Below, piece by piece: positions 24,616 through 33,467 of a stretch of 64,000 nt of DNA. The stretch spans positions 1,674,001-1,738,000 of the forward strand of contig NZ_CP080598.1 of the NCBI RefSeq assembly GCF_019598945.1, read 5' to 3'. The notes below the pieces were generated by a model. The model made no database searches and was not told where the DNA came from. It saw only the letters and a program-made list of their open reading frames with translations. The DNA comes from Sphaerospermopsis torques-reginae ITEP-024 (GTDB lineage: Bacteria; Cyanobacteriota; Cyanobacteriia; Cyanobacteriales; Nostocaceae). How positions within the stretch are numbered: position 1 is the first letter of the stretch; each line of letters opens with the position of its first letter. The position numbers and the translations under genes are program-made.

Positions 24616-25125
24616 TTAATAACCACAGTCTGCTGGATTTATAATGAATTTGGTTATAAATCTACTATCATTACCGAAATAACAAAAGGCAAATGATACG
24701 CCTTTTTGCAAAGCAAGTTTTGTCTCTGGAATGCTACAGATAGAATTTTCTATTACTGGCAGTATAGCATAAGCAAACTTTTGTGCATCTATTTCAAAAG
24801 ATGAATAGTTGATCAATTCATAGTTATAAACTAATCTATGACCCTCTACACCAACGTTATTCAGTATGGTTTCTTGATCTATTTGTATAGGCGTAGACTT
24901 ATTTATCTCATTAGCTGTTTTCCATAAAGCCTGTTGCTTTGATAGTTTGTTTTGGTTACTAAATGAATCAGCAATAGCTTCACTACCAGTTTTTACCAAA
25001 GATTCACCTACAGCACTAGCTACACCTGCCATTACAACTTTTGTTACCTGACCTGCAAGTTTACCAGATCCTTTGCAGCTACATAGTAGCACTACAATGA
25101 GAATCGAACAAAACAACTTTTTCAT
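24616..25125 (-). CDS. Putative lipoprotein of unknown function
   Basis: 169 residues. Typical lipoprotein signal: KKLFCSILIVVLLCSCKG, with lipobox LCSC and the acylated cysteine at about residue 17. A small amphipathic segment follows (LAGQVTKVVMAGVASAVGES), then a mixed alpha/beta region with three more cysteines (SICSI, FAFCYF, PADCGY), possibly disulfide-linked. No family recognised. Convergent with the 114-residue gene, divergent from rep. Confidence 0.65.
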   Translation of the reverse strand: MKKLFCSILIVVLLCSCKGSGKLAGQVTKVVMAGVASAVGESLVKTGSEAIADSFSNQNKLSKQQALWKTANEINKSTPIQIDQETILNNVGVEGHRLVYNYELINYSSFEIDAQKFAYAILPVIENSICSIPETKLALQKGVSFAFCYFGNDSRFITKFIINPADCGY

Positions 25126-25258
25126 CCTGGTTAATTACTTATTTTTAATAAAACACAATAAATTTAATTATAATTACTGATGGTTAATTTAGCAAAATAA
25201 ATTTACTTTTTATACTGATTTGTAAGTATAAATATATGAATTAGTGCTACGGGTATTT

Positions 25259-26188
25259 ATGGAGAAAATAATCAATTTAGATAGTCTTTCTGAAGTTGAT
25301 CCTACAGGTAAAATTTGGGAAAAACACCGAATTAATGCTGATAAAGTTGCTGAATATTACGCCAAAGCAGATAATGAAACTTTGAATGATTATGCTTATC
25401 GGGTGAAAAGCTGTTCTGAGTGGCTAGAGTTTCGCTTAGTATCAGAAGAAACAGCAAACACTCTCAAATTAAAATTAACTAATGCGCGATTTTGTCGAGT
25501 GCGTCACTGTCCGGTTTGTCAGTGGCGACGTTCTATGATGTGGAAAGCCAAAGCTTATCAAATTCTCCCCCAAGTTGTTACAGATTATCCTAAATACCGT
25601 TGGTTGTTTATCACTCTCACAGTCAGAAATTGCGAAATTGAAGAACTCAGGGAAACCTTGGATGAAATAAACAAAGCTTTTAAACGTTTATCAGAGTTGA
25701 AAGCATGGCCAGCTAAAGGTTGGGTAAAGTCTGTAGAAGTCACCAAAGGTAAAGATGGAATATCAGCACACCCACATATACACCTTTTAGCAATGGTTCA
25801 ACCTTCATATTTCAGTCATGGCTATCTTTCTCAAGTTAAATGGGTATCATTATGGCAGCAGTGTTTAAGGGTTAATTATCAGCCGGTAGTTGATGTGAGA
25901 GCGATCGCAAAACACCATGATCCAAAAGTGCTAATTCCTGAAATTCTCAAATATCAGGTAAAAGAGTCTGATTTATTGGATGATAGGGAATGGTTTCTAG
26001 AGTTAACCCGTCAACTACACAAAACGAGAGCGATCGCAGTTGGGGGAGTTCTCAGACATTATATGCGAGAATTAGAGGAGAAAAATCAAGACCTCATTGG
26101 TGAAAGTGAAGAGATAAATGAGGGTACAGATAATAGTTTATATTTCGGATGGAATAGAAGATTACATAAGTACATAATAGAGGAATAA
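25259..26188 (+). CDS. rep: Rolling-circle replication initiator (Rep_1-type HUH endonuclease)
   Basis: 309 residues from ATG 25259. All three HUH-Rep motifs are present in order: FITLTV (117-122), the metal site HPHIH (171-175) and the nicking-tyrosine motif EILKYQVK with Tyr232. A CRVRHCPVCQWRR cluster (79-91) is typical of plasmid Rep proteins of the pC194/pUB110 type. Such proteins nick the plus origin of small plasmids. Here it is within a chromosomal-looking window, so the region is probably an integrated plasmid. A GTG start five codons upstream is possible. Confidence 0.9.
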   Translation: MEKIINLDSLSEVDPTGKIWEKHRINADKVAEYYAKADNETLNDYAYRVKSCSEWLEFRLVSEETANTLKLKLTNARFCRVRHCPVCQWRRSMMWKAKAYQILPQVVTDYPKYRWLFITLTVRNCEIEELRETLDEINKAFKRLSELKAWPAKGWVKSVEVTKGKDGISAHPHIHLLAMVQPSYFSHGYLSQVKWVSLWQQCLRVNYQPVVDVRAIAKHHDPKVLIPEILKYQVKESDLLDDREWFLELTRQLHKTRAIAVGGVLRHYMRELEEKNQDLIGESEEINEGTDNSLYFGWNRRLHKYIIEE

Positions 26189-26194
26189 CTAAGA

Positions 26195-26518
26195 TTAGTC
26201 AATATAGTGACTATCAGGTAAATGCGGGGGTTTCAGCCCTCTGAAAAAGGTAGCTGATTTTCTCAGAAGATAGAGATTATAAGCAGCAAAACGGGGATTA
26301 GGATATTGAGAAGCAAGATAAGAATAGAAAGAAACAGGTGCAATAAACCAGATACGTTTAGAACCATCCCTATAGATATGTTCATCAATGACATGAAGTG
26401 AAGGAAGCCAAGAAAGAAAAAGAGGATGTGTAAGAAAGGCATGAGAAACATAAAGTCTGCCAACAGGAATACCATCAAATTGGGAATAACGGGTGAAAAT
26501 AGAAAACTCAACAATCAT
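26195..26518 (-). CDS. Small protein convergent with rep, unknown
   Basis: 107 residues, opening MIVEFSIFTRYSQFDGIPVG, aromatic-rich, ending KPPHLPDSHYID. GAGGTG lies six to seven bases before its ATG, supporting this frame over a hydrophobic ORF in another frame at 26263-26514. It ends 7 bp from the rep stop, tail to tail. It may be a plasmid accessory gene; no motif recognised. Confidence 0.55.
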   Translation of the reverse strand: MIVEFSIFTRYSQFDGIPVGRLYVSHAFLTHPLFLSWLPSLHVIDEHIYRDGSKRIWFIAPVSFYSYLASQYPNPRFAAYNLYLLRKSATFFRGLKPPHLPDSHYID

Positions 26519-26892
26519 TTAAACACCTCAAATGAAATAGATGATTTTGAAACTAGAATCCTTCATCACTAATCAGGCGTTAGCCTGTGTAGATTAATGG
26601 GAAAACAAAGAATATCCAAGAAACAAATTTGCGCGTAGCGCACATAAAAACATATTTGTCTTTCAGGGTGAGATTAATGAAAAAGTAAAAACTCCCAATT
26701 ACATAGTGTTGTAGTAAATGGGAGTTTAAAATAGCCTTCACTTGAAAGTAATAAATATCTTCTAAAGAATTTAATCAAATAAAAATGATCTCACCAAAAC
26801 AATGGCGGATCTGTATGATTTGGGAAAATGGAAATGCTTATAATGTAGAATTAACGATCATAGTTACAACATAGGACACATCACATAGAATC
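26519..26892. other. 374-bp spacer in the plasmid-like island, possible origin region
   Basis: No ORF. Contains a palindrome-like GCGCGTAGCGCAC at about 26630 and a large hairpin at 26689-26727. Located between rep's convergent neighbour and the nuclease pair. An origin of rolling-circle replication would be expected near rep, but I see no known nick-site consensus, so this is only a candidate. Confidence 0.4.
26689..26727. other. Large hairpin in the island spacer
   Basis: 14-bp arms AAACTCCCAATTAC (26689-26702) and GTAAATGGGAGTTT (26714-26727), one mismatch, 11-base loop. On the minus strand it is followed by TTTACTTTTT, so it could terminate minus-strand transcription or be a single-strand origin. 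No function can be shown. Confidence 0.6.
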
Positions 26893-27444
26893 ATGACTAC
26901 AGATACAGAATATCAAGCAAGAATTACCACCTATAACTGGGATGATTTAATCAAATTATGGTCACAAATTAAAGCAAAAAAGACCTCAAACTTTTGGGAT
27001 GCAGGTAAAGCATTAGAATATTTAGTATTACGTGCATTTCAACTTGATGGTGCAGAAGTAGCTTGGCCTTATAGTGTGTACATAGATGGAGAAGAAATAG
27101 AACAAATAGACGGCGTAGTTTATGCAGAAGGATTATCCTGTATAATAGAATGTAAAGATACCATCAAACCAGTAAAAGTTGAACCTATCGCTAAACTGAG
27201 AAATCAACTTTTACGCAGACCAGCAGCAACTATTGGTAGTATATTTAGTGTTAGCGGCTTTACTGAGGCTTCAGAAACTTTAGCTGGATTTATTGCACCA
27301 CAAACTATTCTATTATGGGGAGGAGCAGAAATTGAATATTGCTTAGAAAATAAATTTATACGTCAAGCATTAATCAAAAAATATCGCTTTTGTGTTGAAC
27401 AAGGACTAGCTAATTACAACATTAAAACTGAGGTTATATCATGA
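26893..27444 (+). CDS. Mrr-like PD-(D/E)XK restriction nuclease
   Basis: 183 residues. Nuclease core at about 38-95: Glu42 (GKALEYLVLRAF), Asp73 (EQIDGVV) and the E-x-K motif Glu86-Cys-Lys88 (CIIECKDT), in correct order and spacing for the Mrr_cat-type fold. It has no methyl-binding, helicase or modification partner; the neighbour is a TOPRIM-like gene overlapping by 4 bp (ATGA). Standalone Mrr-type nucleases restrict modified DNA, but this context is unusual. Function in defence is inference. Confidence 0.8.
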   Translation: MTTDTEYQARITTYNWDDLIKLWSQIKAKKTSNFWDAGKALEYLVLRAFQLDGAEVAWPYSVYIDGEEIEQIDGVVYAEGLSCIIECKDTIKPVKVEPIAKLRNQLLRRPAATIGSIFSVSGFTEASETLAGFIAPQTILLWGGAEIEYCLENKFIRQALIKKYRFCVEQGLANYNIKTEVIS

Positions 27445-27992
27445 CTTTATCTTATATAGTATTAGAAGGTAATAAAAACAAAGAAATTATAGAAAAATTA
27501 CTACCTAAAAATTTAATTCAAGATGTGAAAATAGTAGTAGGTGAAAGTCAGTATGAAGTAAGAACATTAGCAAGTTCCCTCATCGCTACTAGACATATTC
27601 CCGTAATCTTACTTTTAGATGCAAATACAGATAACGAATCTCAAATATTTGAAAAAAGGGATTTAGTTAATTATTTATTACGTCGTGCTGCGGCTAAAAC
27701 CCCTTTTCAAGTATCTTTAGCTATTCCCGAAATAGAAATTATATTCCTCCAAAATAAACCATTGATTGAAAAAATCGCCCAACGTCAATTTTCTGACTTA
27801 GAATGGCAACTAGCCCAAAGTAAACCTAAAGAATTTTTAGAAACAGTATTAGGTAAAGAAACATCAATCAACAAAAAAATATTTAGCAATATCAACGATG
27901 AAGAAATTAAAATATTACAACAACATCCATTAATTCAAGAGATAATCACTTTCTTATCATCACTTATTGCATCTTCCATAGCAATTAACTAA
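27441..27992 (+). CDS. TOPRIM-like protein overlapping the Mrr-like nuclease
   Basis: 183 residues. N-terminal SYIVLEGNKNKEII with Glu9 and ILLLDANTDNES with Asp60 and Asp64 match the strand-1 glutamate and acidic cluster of TOPRIM/DUF4435-type proteins; the third position of the DxD is Asn here. AIPEIEIIFL follows, like the conserved mid-protein region of OLD/PARIS-type TOPRIM partners. No ATPase is adjacent; the partner is a PD-(D/E)XK nuclease. ATGA overlap suggests equal expression and a complex (inference). The function is unknown. Confidence 0.6.
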   Translation: MTLSYIVLEGNKNKEIIEKLLPKNLIQDVKIVVGESQYEVRTLASSLIATRHIPVILLLDANTDNESQIFEKRDLVNYLLRRAAAKTPFQVSLAIPEIEIIFLQNKPLIEKIAQRQFSDLEWQLAQSKPKEFLETVLGKETSINKKIFSNINDEEIKILQQHPLIQEIITFLSSLIASSIAIN

Positions 27993-28018
27993 CCATTTTC
28001 ATCTATGATACAATAACT

Positions 28019-28053
28019 ATCCTGTAAATCCTAAAATCCTGGACATCCTGATT
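28019..28053. repeat. Single inverted copy of the CCTGGATATCCTGATT-type repeat
   Basis: ATCCTGTAAATCCTAAAATC then CTGGACATCCTGATTCAG; reverse complement matches the 18145-18331 units. It sits immediately before the ATG of the next gene and replaces a normal ribosome binding site. Confidence 0.8.
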
Positions 28054-28063
28054 CAGACAAATT

Positions 28064-28669
28064 ATGACTCGTAGAAAAATATTATCAGAAAATCAATCCT
28101 ACACATTCCAATCTTACTTTGAAATGCCATATCAAGCTGATGAAATATTAGCAGAATTAGGTTACTATTTAATCAGAAAACATATTGATTTACCTAAAAG
28201 TAGTCATCCTTTAGAAAGATTAGCAGAATTAAAACAAAGAATTGAAGAATCTTTAACTCTAGTCAGTTTAAGCAGCGAAACAGCGAGACGAGAAACTTTA
28301 GTAGCACCTACATTATTAGAAGTTGCTCGTTATTGTCAATGTCAAATCAGAATCGAGTATCCATTATCTGTGAATAATTGGTTAAAAGGTAATTTAGATT
28401 ATTTCCTGAAACGAAATCCCGGTTTATTAGTAGTTGAGGCAAAAAATGATGATTTAACACGGGGTTTTACTCAGTTAGCTGTAGAATTAATTGCTATTTC
28501 TGAAGTTGAAGAAGGTGATATTTTTTATGGATGTGTAACTATTGGGGATGCTTGGCGTTTTGGTAGGTTAGATAAAACAAATCAGCAAATTTATCAGGAT
28601 ATTTCACTATATCGTATTCCTGATGATTTAGAATATTTAATGAGAATATTGTTAGGAATTTTAGAATAG
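28064..28669 (+). CDS. Putative PD-(D/E)XK nuclease-fold protein
   Basis: 201 residues. Core: LKGNLDYFLKRNPGLLVVEAK with Asp112 and Glu125-x-Lys127, followed by Gln137 (FTQLAVELIA), a QxxxE-like helix common in the PD-(D/E)XK superfamily. The N-terminal half is helical (ERLAELKQRIEESLTLVSLS). Near the Mrr-like pair (72 bp apart) and on the same strand, but separated by a repeat, so it may be independent. Similar proteins are seen as free-standing cyanobacterial ORFs; the role is unknown. Confidence 0.65.
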   Translation: MTRRKILSENQSYTFQSYFEMPYQADEILAELGYYLIRKHIDLPKSSHPLERLAELKQRIEESLTLVSLSSETARRETLVAPTLLEVARYCQCQIRIEYPLSVNNWLKGNLDYFLKRNPGLLVVEAKNDDLTRGFTQLAVELIAISEVEEGDIFYGCVTIGDAWRFGRLDKTNQQIYQDISLYRIPDDLEYLMRILLGILE

Positions 28670-28964
28670 TATGATTACAATATTTTAGTAGTAGGTTAGG
28701 TTGACGCAAAGAAACTCAACATTGATTTCAAAAATCAAAATTTAAAATTAAAATTTCCCCAATAGAAAGAGTCAAACCCCTTGACACCACCCGAAAAACC
28801 TGTTATGCTAATTTTGACAAGGAAGAACTATCTTCTGTGCATAAGCAATTCAAAATAATTCTATATTCTTCTCTGCGTCTCTACGTGAGAAAAAAAATAA
28901 AATAGGGGCAGCTTTCACAACCACCCCCCCAAAAAAACTTGTAACTTAACTTATAACTTAACAA
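28670..28964. other. Spacer between island and ndhD
   Basis: 295 bp, AT-rich, no gene seen. It contains the 3' flank of ndhD; no clean terminator could be picked out. Confidence 0.4.
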
Positions 28965-30551
28965 CTACTCAGCACTAGCCAAAGTGGGAGCAGCAAAAAC
29001 TTGAGAATATAAACTTGTAGGTTGTTGACGCGCCACCACAGGCAACACTTGACGAGCATGAGCCGCAACTTCCACAGTTTTCACATCATAGGTTTCTGTA
29101 ACTAACTTAGGATAGAAACCAATCCCGATGATAGGCAGTAATAAACAAGCAGTGATGAACAACTCACGGGGTTTAACATCAGCAACTACAGTATCTAAAT
29201 GTAACTCTTCACTTTGCTTACCGTAGAACACTTGACGCAACATGGAGAGTAAATAAATAGGTGTTAAAATCACACCCACAGCAGATAAGAAAATAACTAC
29301 AACCTTGAAACTAGAACTATAAACATCGCTAGTGCCAATACCCAGGAATACCATCAACTCACCCACAAAACCACTCATACCGGGTAAAGCTAAAGAAGCC
29401 ATTGCACCAGCAGTAAACAAAGCGAAAGTTCTGGGCATTACCTTAGCCATACCACCCATTTGGTTCATCATTAAAGTATGGGTGCGTTCATAAGTGACAC
29501 CAGATAAGAAGAATAAACTAGCAGCAATTAAACCATGAGAAACCATTTGTAACACCGCACCACTAATACCAATTTCGGTATAAGATGCAATGCCTATTAA
29601 TACAAAACCCATGTGGGCAATAGAAGAGTAAGCTAAACGGCGTTTGAGGTTGGTTTGAGCGAAGGCACAACAAGCACCGTAAACAATATTAACTACACCT
29701 AAAATTGCTAAAACTGGAGCAAAAATAGCGTGGGCATCACCTAACATTTCCATGTTGAAGCGAATTAGGGCATAACCACCCATTTTTAATAACACACCAG
29801 CTAAAATCATAGAACCAGGTGCAGATGCTTCACCGTGGGCATCAGGCAACCAGGTATGAAAAGGGAAAATAGGTAATTTTACACCGTAAGCAATTAAGAA
29901 ACCTGCATAGAGAGCTAATTCTAACAGTTGGGGATATTCTTTGAGTCCCAACTCTGTCATATTAAAGGTGAAGTTATCACCATAAAACGCCATTGTTAAA
30001 CCAGCTACGAGAATAAATATAGATGCGGCGGCTGTGTAGAGAATAAATTTAGTAGCTGCGTAACGGCGGTTTTTGCCTCCCCAAATAGAAATCAATAAAT
30101 AAACAGGTACTAATTCAATTTCCCACATTAAGAAAAATAATAACAAGTCTTGGGCGAGGAATACACCTAATTGGGCGCTGTACATCACCAGCATCAACGC
30201 ATAAAATAAACGCGGCTTATTGGTTACTTTCCAAGCCGCGAATATAGCTAATGTGTTAATTAAACCTGTTAGTAGCACCAAGGGCATTGATAAACCATCA
30301 ATCGCTAATGCCCAATTTAAACCAATTTGAGGTATCCAACTATAAGTTTCTGTGAGTTGTAAAGCGGAACTTTGGAAATCGTAACCTTGCCAAACCGCAT
30401 AAATCATTAATGCTAAGTCTGCAAAAGCTACTCCTAAAGCATACCAGCGAACGGTTTTACCGTCTTTGTCAGGAATGAGGGGAATGACTAAGGATGCCAC
30501 TAACGGCAAAACAATTATGGCTGATAGCCAAGGAATTTGTATCGGATTCAT
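28965..30551 (-). CDS. ndhD: NAD(P)H-quinone oxidoreductase chain 4 (NdhD)
   Basis: 528 residues, proton-pumping antiporter-like subunit of thylakoid NDH-1, about 14 membrane segments. Conserved [34 protein letters not shown]-type region with the essential Glu (LMWEIELVP), and the half-helix lysine region [15 protein letters not shown] are present. It resembles the NdhD1/D2 type of respiratory and cyclic flow, not the CO2-uptake D3/D4 types (judged from general pattern). I use ATG 30549-30551; a GTG immediately upstream is also open. Confidence 0.96.
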   Translation of the reverse strand: MNPIQIPWLSAIIVLPLVASLVIPLIPDKDGKTVRWYALGVAFADLALMIYAVWQGYDFQSSALQLTETYSWIPQIGLNWALAIDGLSMPLVLLTGLINTLAIFAAWKVTNKPRLFYALMLVMYSAQLGVFLAQDLLLFFLMWEIELVPVYLLISIWGGKNRRYAATKFILYTAAASIFILVAGLTMAFYGDNFTFNMTELGLKEYPQLLELALYAGFLIAYGVKLPIFPFHTWLPDAHGEASAPGSMILAGVLLKMGGYALIRFNMEMLGDAHAIFAPVLAILGVVNIVYGACCAFAQTNLKRRLAYSSIAHMGFVLIGIASYTEIGISGAVLQMVSHGLIAASLFFLSGVTYERTHTLMMNQMGGMAKVMPRTFALFTAGAMASLALPGMSGFVGELMVFLGIGTSDVYSSSFKVVVIFLSAVGVILTPIYLLSMLRQVFYGKQSEELHLDTVVADVKPRELFITACLLLPIIGIGFYPKLVTETYDVKTVEVAAHARQVLPVVARQQPTSLYSQVFAAPTLASAE

Positions 30552-30721
30552 CACTGTTTACAATCAATTTTGAATTTTTCTTTTAATTAGATTATATTAA
30601 GGAATCGTTACTTTTGTAAACACATTTCTTAACATAATTTGAGTTTAGGCAATAAATAGTAATAAATACTTACTAAAACTGCCTAGCCGCTATTTTAATC
30701 ATAAATTTTTGTAACGTCAAC

Positions 30722-30744
30722 AAAAAAGCGGCTAAATTGGCCGC
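30722..30744 (-). terminator. Terminator downstream of mutM
   Basis: On the minus strand, stem GCGGC (30740-30744) / GCCGC (30728-30732), 7-base loop, then six T (30722-30727). Confidence 0.7.
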
Positions 30745-30801
30745 CATTTTCAGATATAATCTTTTCCCTCATAAAATTTTAACAGGCATATAGACTCAGC
30801 A

Positions 30802-31635
30802 CTAACTTTGACACTGAGAACAAAAATGACTAGAACGCCCACCTAATTTAATACGCTGGATGATATTGCCACAAACTTTACAAGGTTCTCCAGCACGGTT
30901 GTAAACCCATGCTTCACCGCCATAATTGCCGTTAACACCTTTAACATTAAGGAAATTACTAAAAGTCGTTCCCCCAGCAGCAATACTGGCAGCTAAAACA
31001 TCAATTATCGCTGTTCTTAAAGGTGCTATTTGTTTTTTATCTAAGTCTGTACAGATGGTAGTTGGTAATATTCCACTTTTAAATAAAGCCTCATCAGCAT
31101 AAATGTTACCTAATCCCGCAACTATTGATTGATCTAATAAGGCTGTTTTAATCGGACGACGAACTTTTTGCAGTTTATTTGCTAAATACTCAACTGTAAA
31201 CTCTGGGGAAAATGGGTCTACTGCTAGTTTGGCTAAACCTGTAATAATACTTTCTACAGGTAAATTACCAGGAACATACCACATTTGCCCGAAGGTGCGC
31301 TGATCTACAAAGCGTAATTCTTGATTATCCCCAAAAAATAATCTTACCCTTGTGTGTTTGTGTAAGGGTTCGTTTCGATTTAACCATAATAATTGCCCTG
31401 TCATTCGCAGATGAACGCCCAACCAAGAAGAAGAGGAGAGTTCAGCCAAAAGATATTTACCGCGACGATGCCAAGATTTAATGGCACTGGTTTTAATTTT
31501 TTCTATAAATTCTTCAACAAAAAAAGGGTGGGCGATGGTGCGTGGTAGCAACACATCTCCCCCCGTAATTTCTTGATTTAGGGTTAATTGATTTAAACCC
31601 CGTCGTACTGTTTCAACTTCAGGCAGTTCAGGCAT
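30802..31635 (-). CDS. mutM: Formamidopyrimidine-DNA glycosylase (Fpg/MutM)
   Basis: 277 residues. Removes 8-oxoguanine and formamidopyrimidines from DNA, with lyase activity. It starts MPELPEVETVRRGL, giving the catalytic Pro2-Glu3 after Met removal; KSWHRRGKYLL holds the conserved lysine; the C-terminal zinc finger is CKVCGNIIQRIKLGGR...FCSQCQ. The open frame extends 37 codons upstream but must start at the MPELPE methionine (31633-31635) for activity. The length is standard. Located near photosystem genes, but with its own terminator. Confidence 0.96.
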   Translation of the reverse strand: MPELPEVETVRRGLNQLTLNQEITGGDVLLPRTIAHPFFVEEFIEKIKTSAIKSWHRRGKYLLAELSSSSWLGVHLRMTGQLLWLNRNEPLHKHTRVRLFFGDNQELRFVDQRTFGQMWYVPGNLPVESIITGLAKLAVDPFSPEFTVEYLANKLQKVRRPIKTALLDQSIVAGLGNIYADEALFKSGILPTTICTDLDKKQIAPLRTAIIDVLAASIAAGGTTFSNFLNVKGVNGNYGGEAWVYNRAGEPCKVCGNIIQRIKLGGRSSHFCSQCQS

Positions 31636-31781
31636 TTTTAGAGTAATGAGTGCTGGGTGTTTAGTTTTGAGTAATACCTCAACATTAGATGAAGGGCATA
31701 GAATCAGCATATTTAGTTTACTGCTTTTCCATGTTTTTATACTCAATTCTCAGCACTCAGGACTCATGACTGTTGTATTGC

Positions 31782-32000
31782 TTACTTTTTAGCAGCAGCT
31801 TTAGCTTTGGGTGCTTCCACTTCTACTAATTCATCTAAAGCAAAGTTGTTGGTGTTAACACCAGCGTAATTAACACTGGGGAAACGGACGATTACAGGGT
31901 ACTTAATTCCGCTTTGATCTACAGTAGCAACAGTACCTACTTCTTGAAACCAGTAGGACTCGGGGCGGAGAATACGTACTTTGGAACCACGTTGAACCAT
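31782..32000 (-). CDS. psaE: Photosystem I reaction centre subunit IV (PsaE)
   Basis: 72 residues, stromal-side SH3-like subunit of photosystem I that helps dock ferredoxin. It opens [19 protein letters not shown] and contains [17 protein letters not shown] and [10 protein letters not shown], all diagnostic. C-terminal Ala/Lys tail (PKAKAAAKK). ATG 31998-32000 with GGGAAGAT upstream. Monocistronic; its upstream spacer has repeats. Confidence 0.97.
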   Translation of the reverse strand: MVQRGSKVRILRPESYWFQEVGTVATVDQSGIKYPVIVRFPSVNYAGVNTNNFALDELVEVEAPKAKAAAKK

Positions 32001-32318
32001 GATTATCTTCCCTTTGAATGTTCAATTGAGGATAAATTAGGGCTATTTGATTTCACTCTACAACTAGAAGGTCTTTACTAGCGTATTTGTTAAGTTATTT
32101 GTCATAAGTTAGGGGACTGGGGACTGGGGACTGGGGACTGGTCACTGGTGACTGGTGACTGGTGACTGGGGATGAGGAAGATATCAATAACCTAATCACC
32201 AATTACCAATTACCAATTACCAATTACCCGAAAAAGTATCAAACCCTACTTGACAAAGTACCTATAATAGAATAATGTCGTTCGCAAACACTTTTTGCGA
32301 ATAAATTGCCTATGCCTT
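32001..32318. other. psaE upstream spacer with short tandem repeats
   Basis: GGGGACT then ACTGGTG heptamers at about 32112-32170, and CCAATTA heptamers at about 32196-32228. Promoter of psaE is expected between about 32001 and 32110. No gene. Confidence 0.75.
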
Positions 32319-32903
32319 TTATGCCTTGCTTAAAACAAAGACGCTCCCCTCGTTACCTCTGCCAATACGCAGATCATTGTCTAGATAAGTGATGTCCAAC
32401 CATCCTTGTTGTTGGTCGCTGTTGATGGGAAAATCAAAAGCAGTAAATTTTTTCCCTGATTCAATTTGTTGGATAAACGTTGCAGGTGATTTGTAGGCAA
32501 TTAACCTTTGCAAGCCAAGAATAGAACGTTGAAATTTAACTTGAATTCGACGTTCGGAAACAGGTTCAAATTTAGCAGCTACGCTAACTAATCCTTCCAA
32601 AGAAGGTAGTCCATAAATTTCAGCAATGTTATAAACACTGTTAGTTTCGACTCGAATACATTGGTAAATTTGACCAAGTTTACAAAGAGGGAAACGATCC
32701 AGGTTTAACAAAGCCTTGCTAGTGGTGTATAGTAATCGCCAATCACCTTCTAGTAAATGACTGGCTTGCATTGGGCGGGGTGTGGGGTTAAAGTCTTCTA
32801 GACTAGCGATCGCCGCTAAGATAGCCTGTTTTTGGGTTTCAGTTGCCAGTAAACCCCGGTTTGTACCAACAATTGCATCTAAAAGCGTATCTTTTATTAC
32901 CAT
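32319..32903 (-). CDS. PAP/fibrillin family lipid-associated protein
   Basis: 194 residues from ATG 32901-32903. GAGG lies nine bases upstream, which favours this ATG over a TTG five codons earlier. Conserved fibrillin features: LEGDWRLLYTTSKALL (mid-N-terminal), GLVSVAAKFEP, and the C-terminal WLDITYLDNDLRIGRGNEGS with the Arg-Gly strand. Fibrillins associate with thylakoid membranes, plastoglobules or photosystem assembly in chloroplasts; in cyanobacteria they influence photosystem I and pigment balance. Exact role unknown. Confidence 0.88.
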   Translation of the reverse strand: MVIKDTLLDAIVGTNRGLLATETQKQAILAAIASLEDFNPTPRPMQASHLLEGDWRLLYTTSKALLNLDRFPLCKLGQIYQCIRVETNSVYNIAEIYGLPSLEGLVSVAAKFEPVSERRIQVKFQRSILGLQRLIAYKSPATFIQQIESGKKFTAFDFPINSDQQQGWLDITYLDNDLRIGRGNEGSVFVLSKA

Positions 32904-33140
32904 AAATGTTGACCTCAAAATATAGCTATGAAATCAGGATTAACAAGGGTTAAATGTTATATGTATAGGCTGGTGTAATCGTCGAAGAATAGCTTGCTGT
33001 TTGGCATAGGGCTATTAAATAAATTTTTGTGTTTAATTCGGATAGATCAATCAAAGAGTTGAATCATTAACTAAATTATCCCGTATCAAATGATAGACTC
33101 TTAATGTCCAGAACTTGTACCTTTTTCTGTCTTCGTTGAT

Positions 33141-33380
33141 ATGTTAAATTCTCCCCTAAATGAGCAACCCCGGAACCAAAGAGCTACTGTAATTCCCTTG
33201 AAGCAAAAGTCTTCGATGTTGGACTGGTTGCAGTCTAGCGGTCGTCTCATCGCTCGTGACTTTAACGAATCGACTTTTTCGGAGCCAGAAGAAGAAATAT
33301 CTGATTTTTTGGCAGGAGAAGATGGAATTGGCGACCTTGACTATGATGATGATGCCGATATCAGCATAGATGAGGATTAG
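33141..33380 (+). CDS. DUF3134 small acidic protein
   Basis: 79 residues. Matches the cyanobacterial DUF3134 pattern: N-terminal NQRATVIPLKQKSSMLDWLQ, then SGRLIARD, then an acidic tail DLDYDDDADISIDED. Function is not known. It is upstream of mraY by about 90 bp, same strand. Confident as a gene from the conserved family start and composition. Confidence 0.85.
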   Translation: MLNSPLNEQPRNQRATVIPLKQKSSMLDWLQSSGRLIARDFNESTFSEPEEEISDFLAGEDGIGDLDYDDDADISIDED

Positions 33381-33467
33381 CCTTGAGGACTGTGGGGACT
33401 GGGTTTGATCAATAGTTTCGGTTTTCGGTTTTCGGTTTTTTAAGTGTGGAGTGAAGGGAAATTTTTT

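Noticed and set aside
26263-26514. Hydrophobic 83-residue minus-strand ORF
   Set aside because: Overlaps the 107-residue ORF in another frame; the latter has GAGGTG before its ATG and a more normal composition.
31636-31746. N-terminal extension of MutM
   Set aside because: The enzyme requires Pro2 of MPELPE as catalytic residue, so translation must start at 31635.
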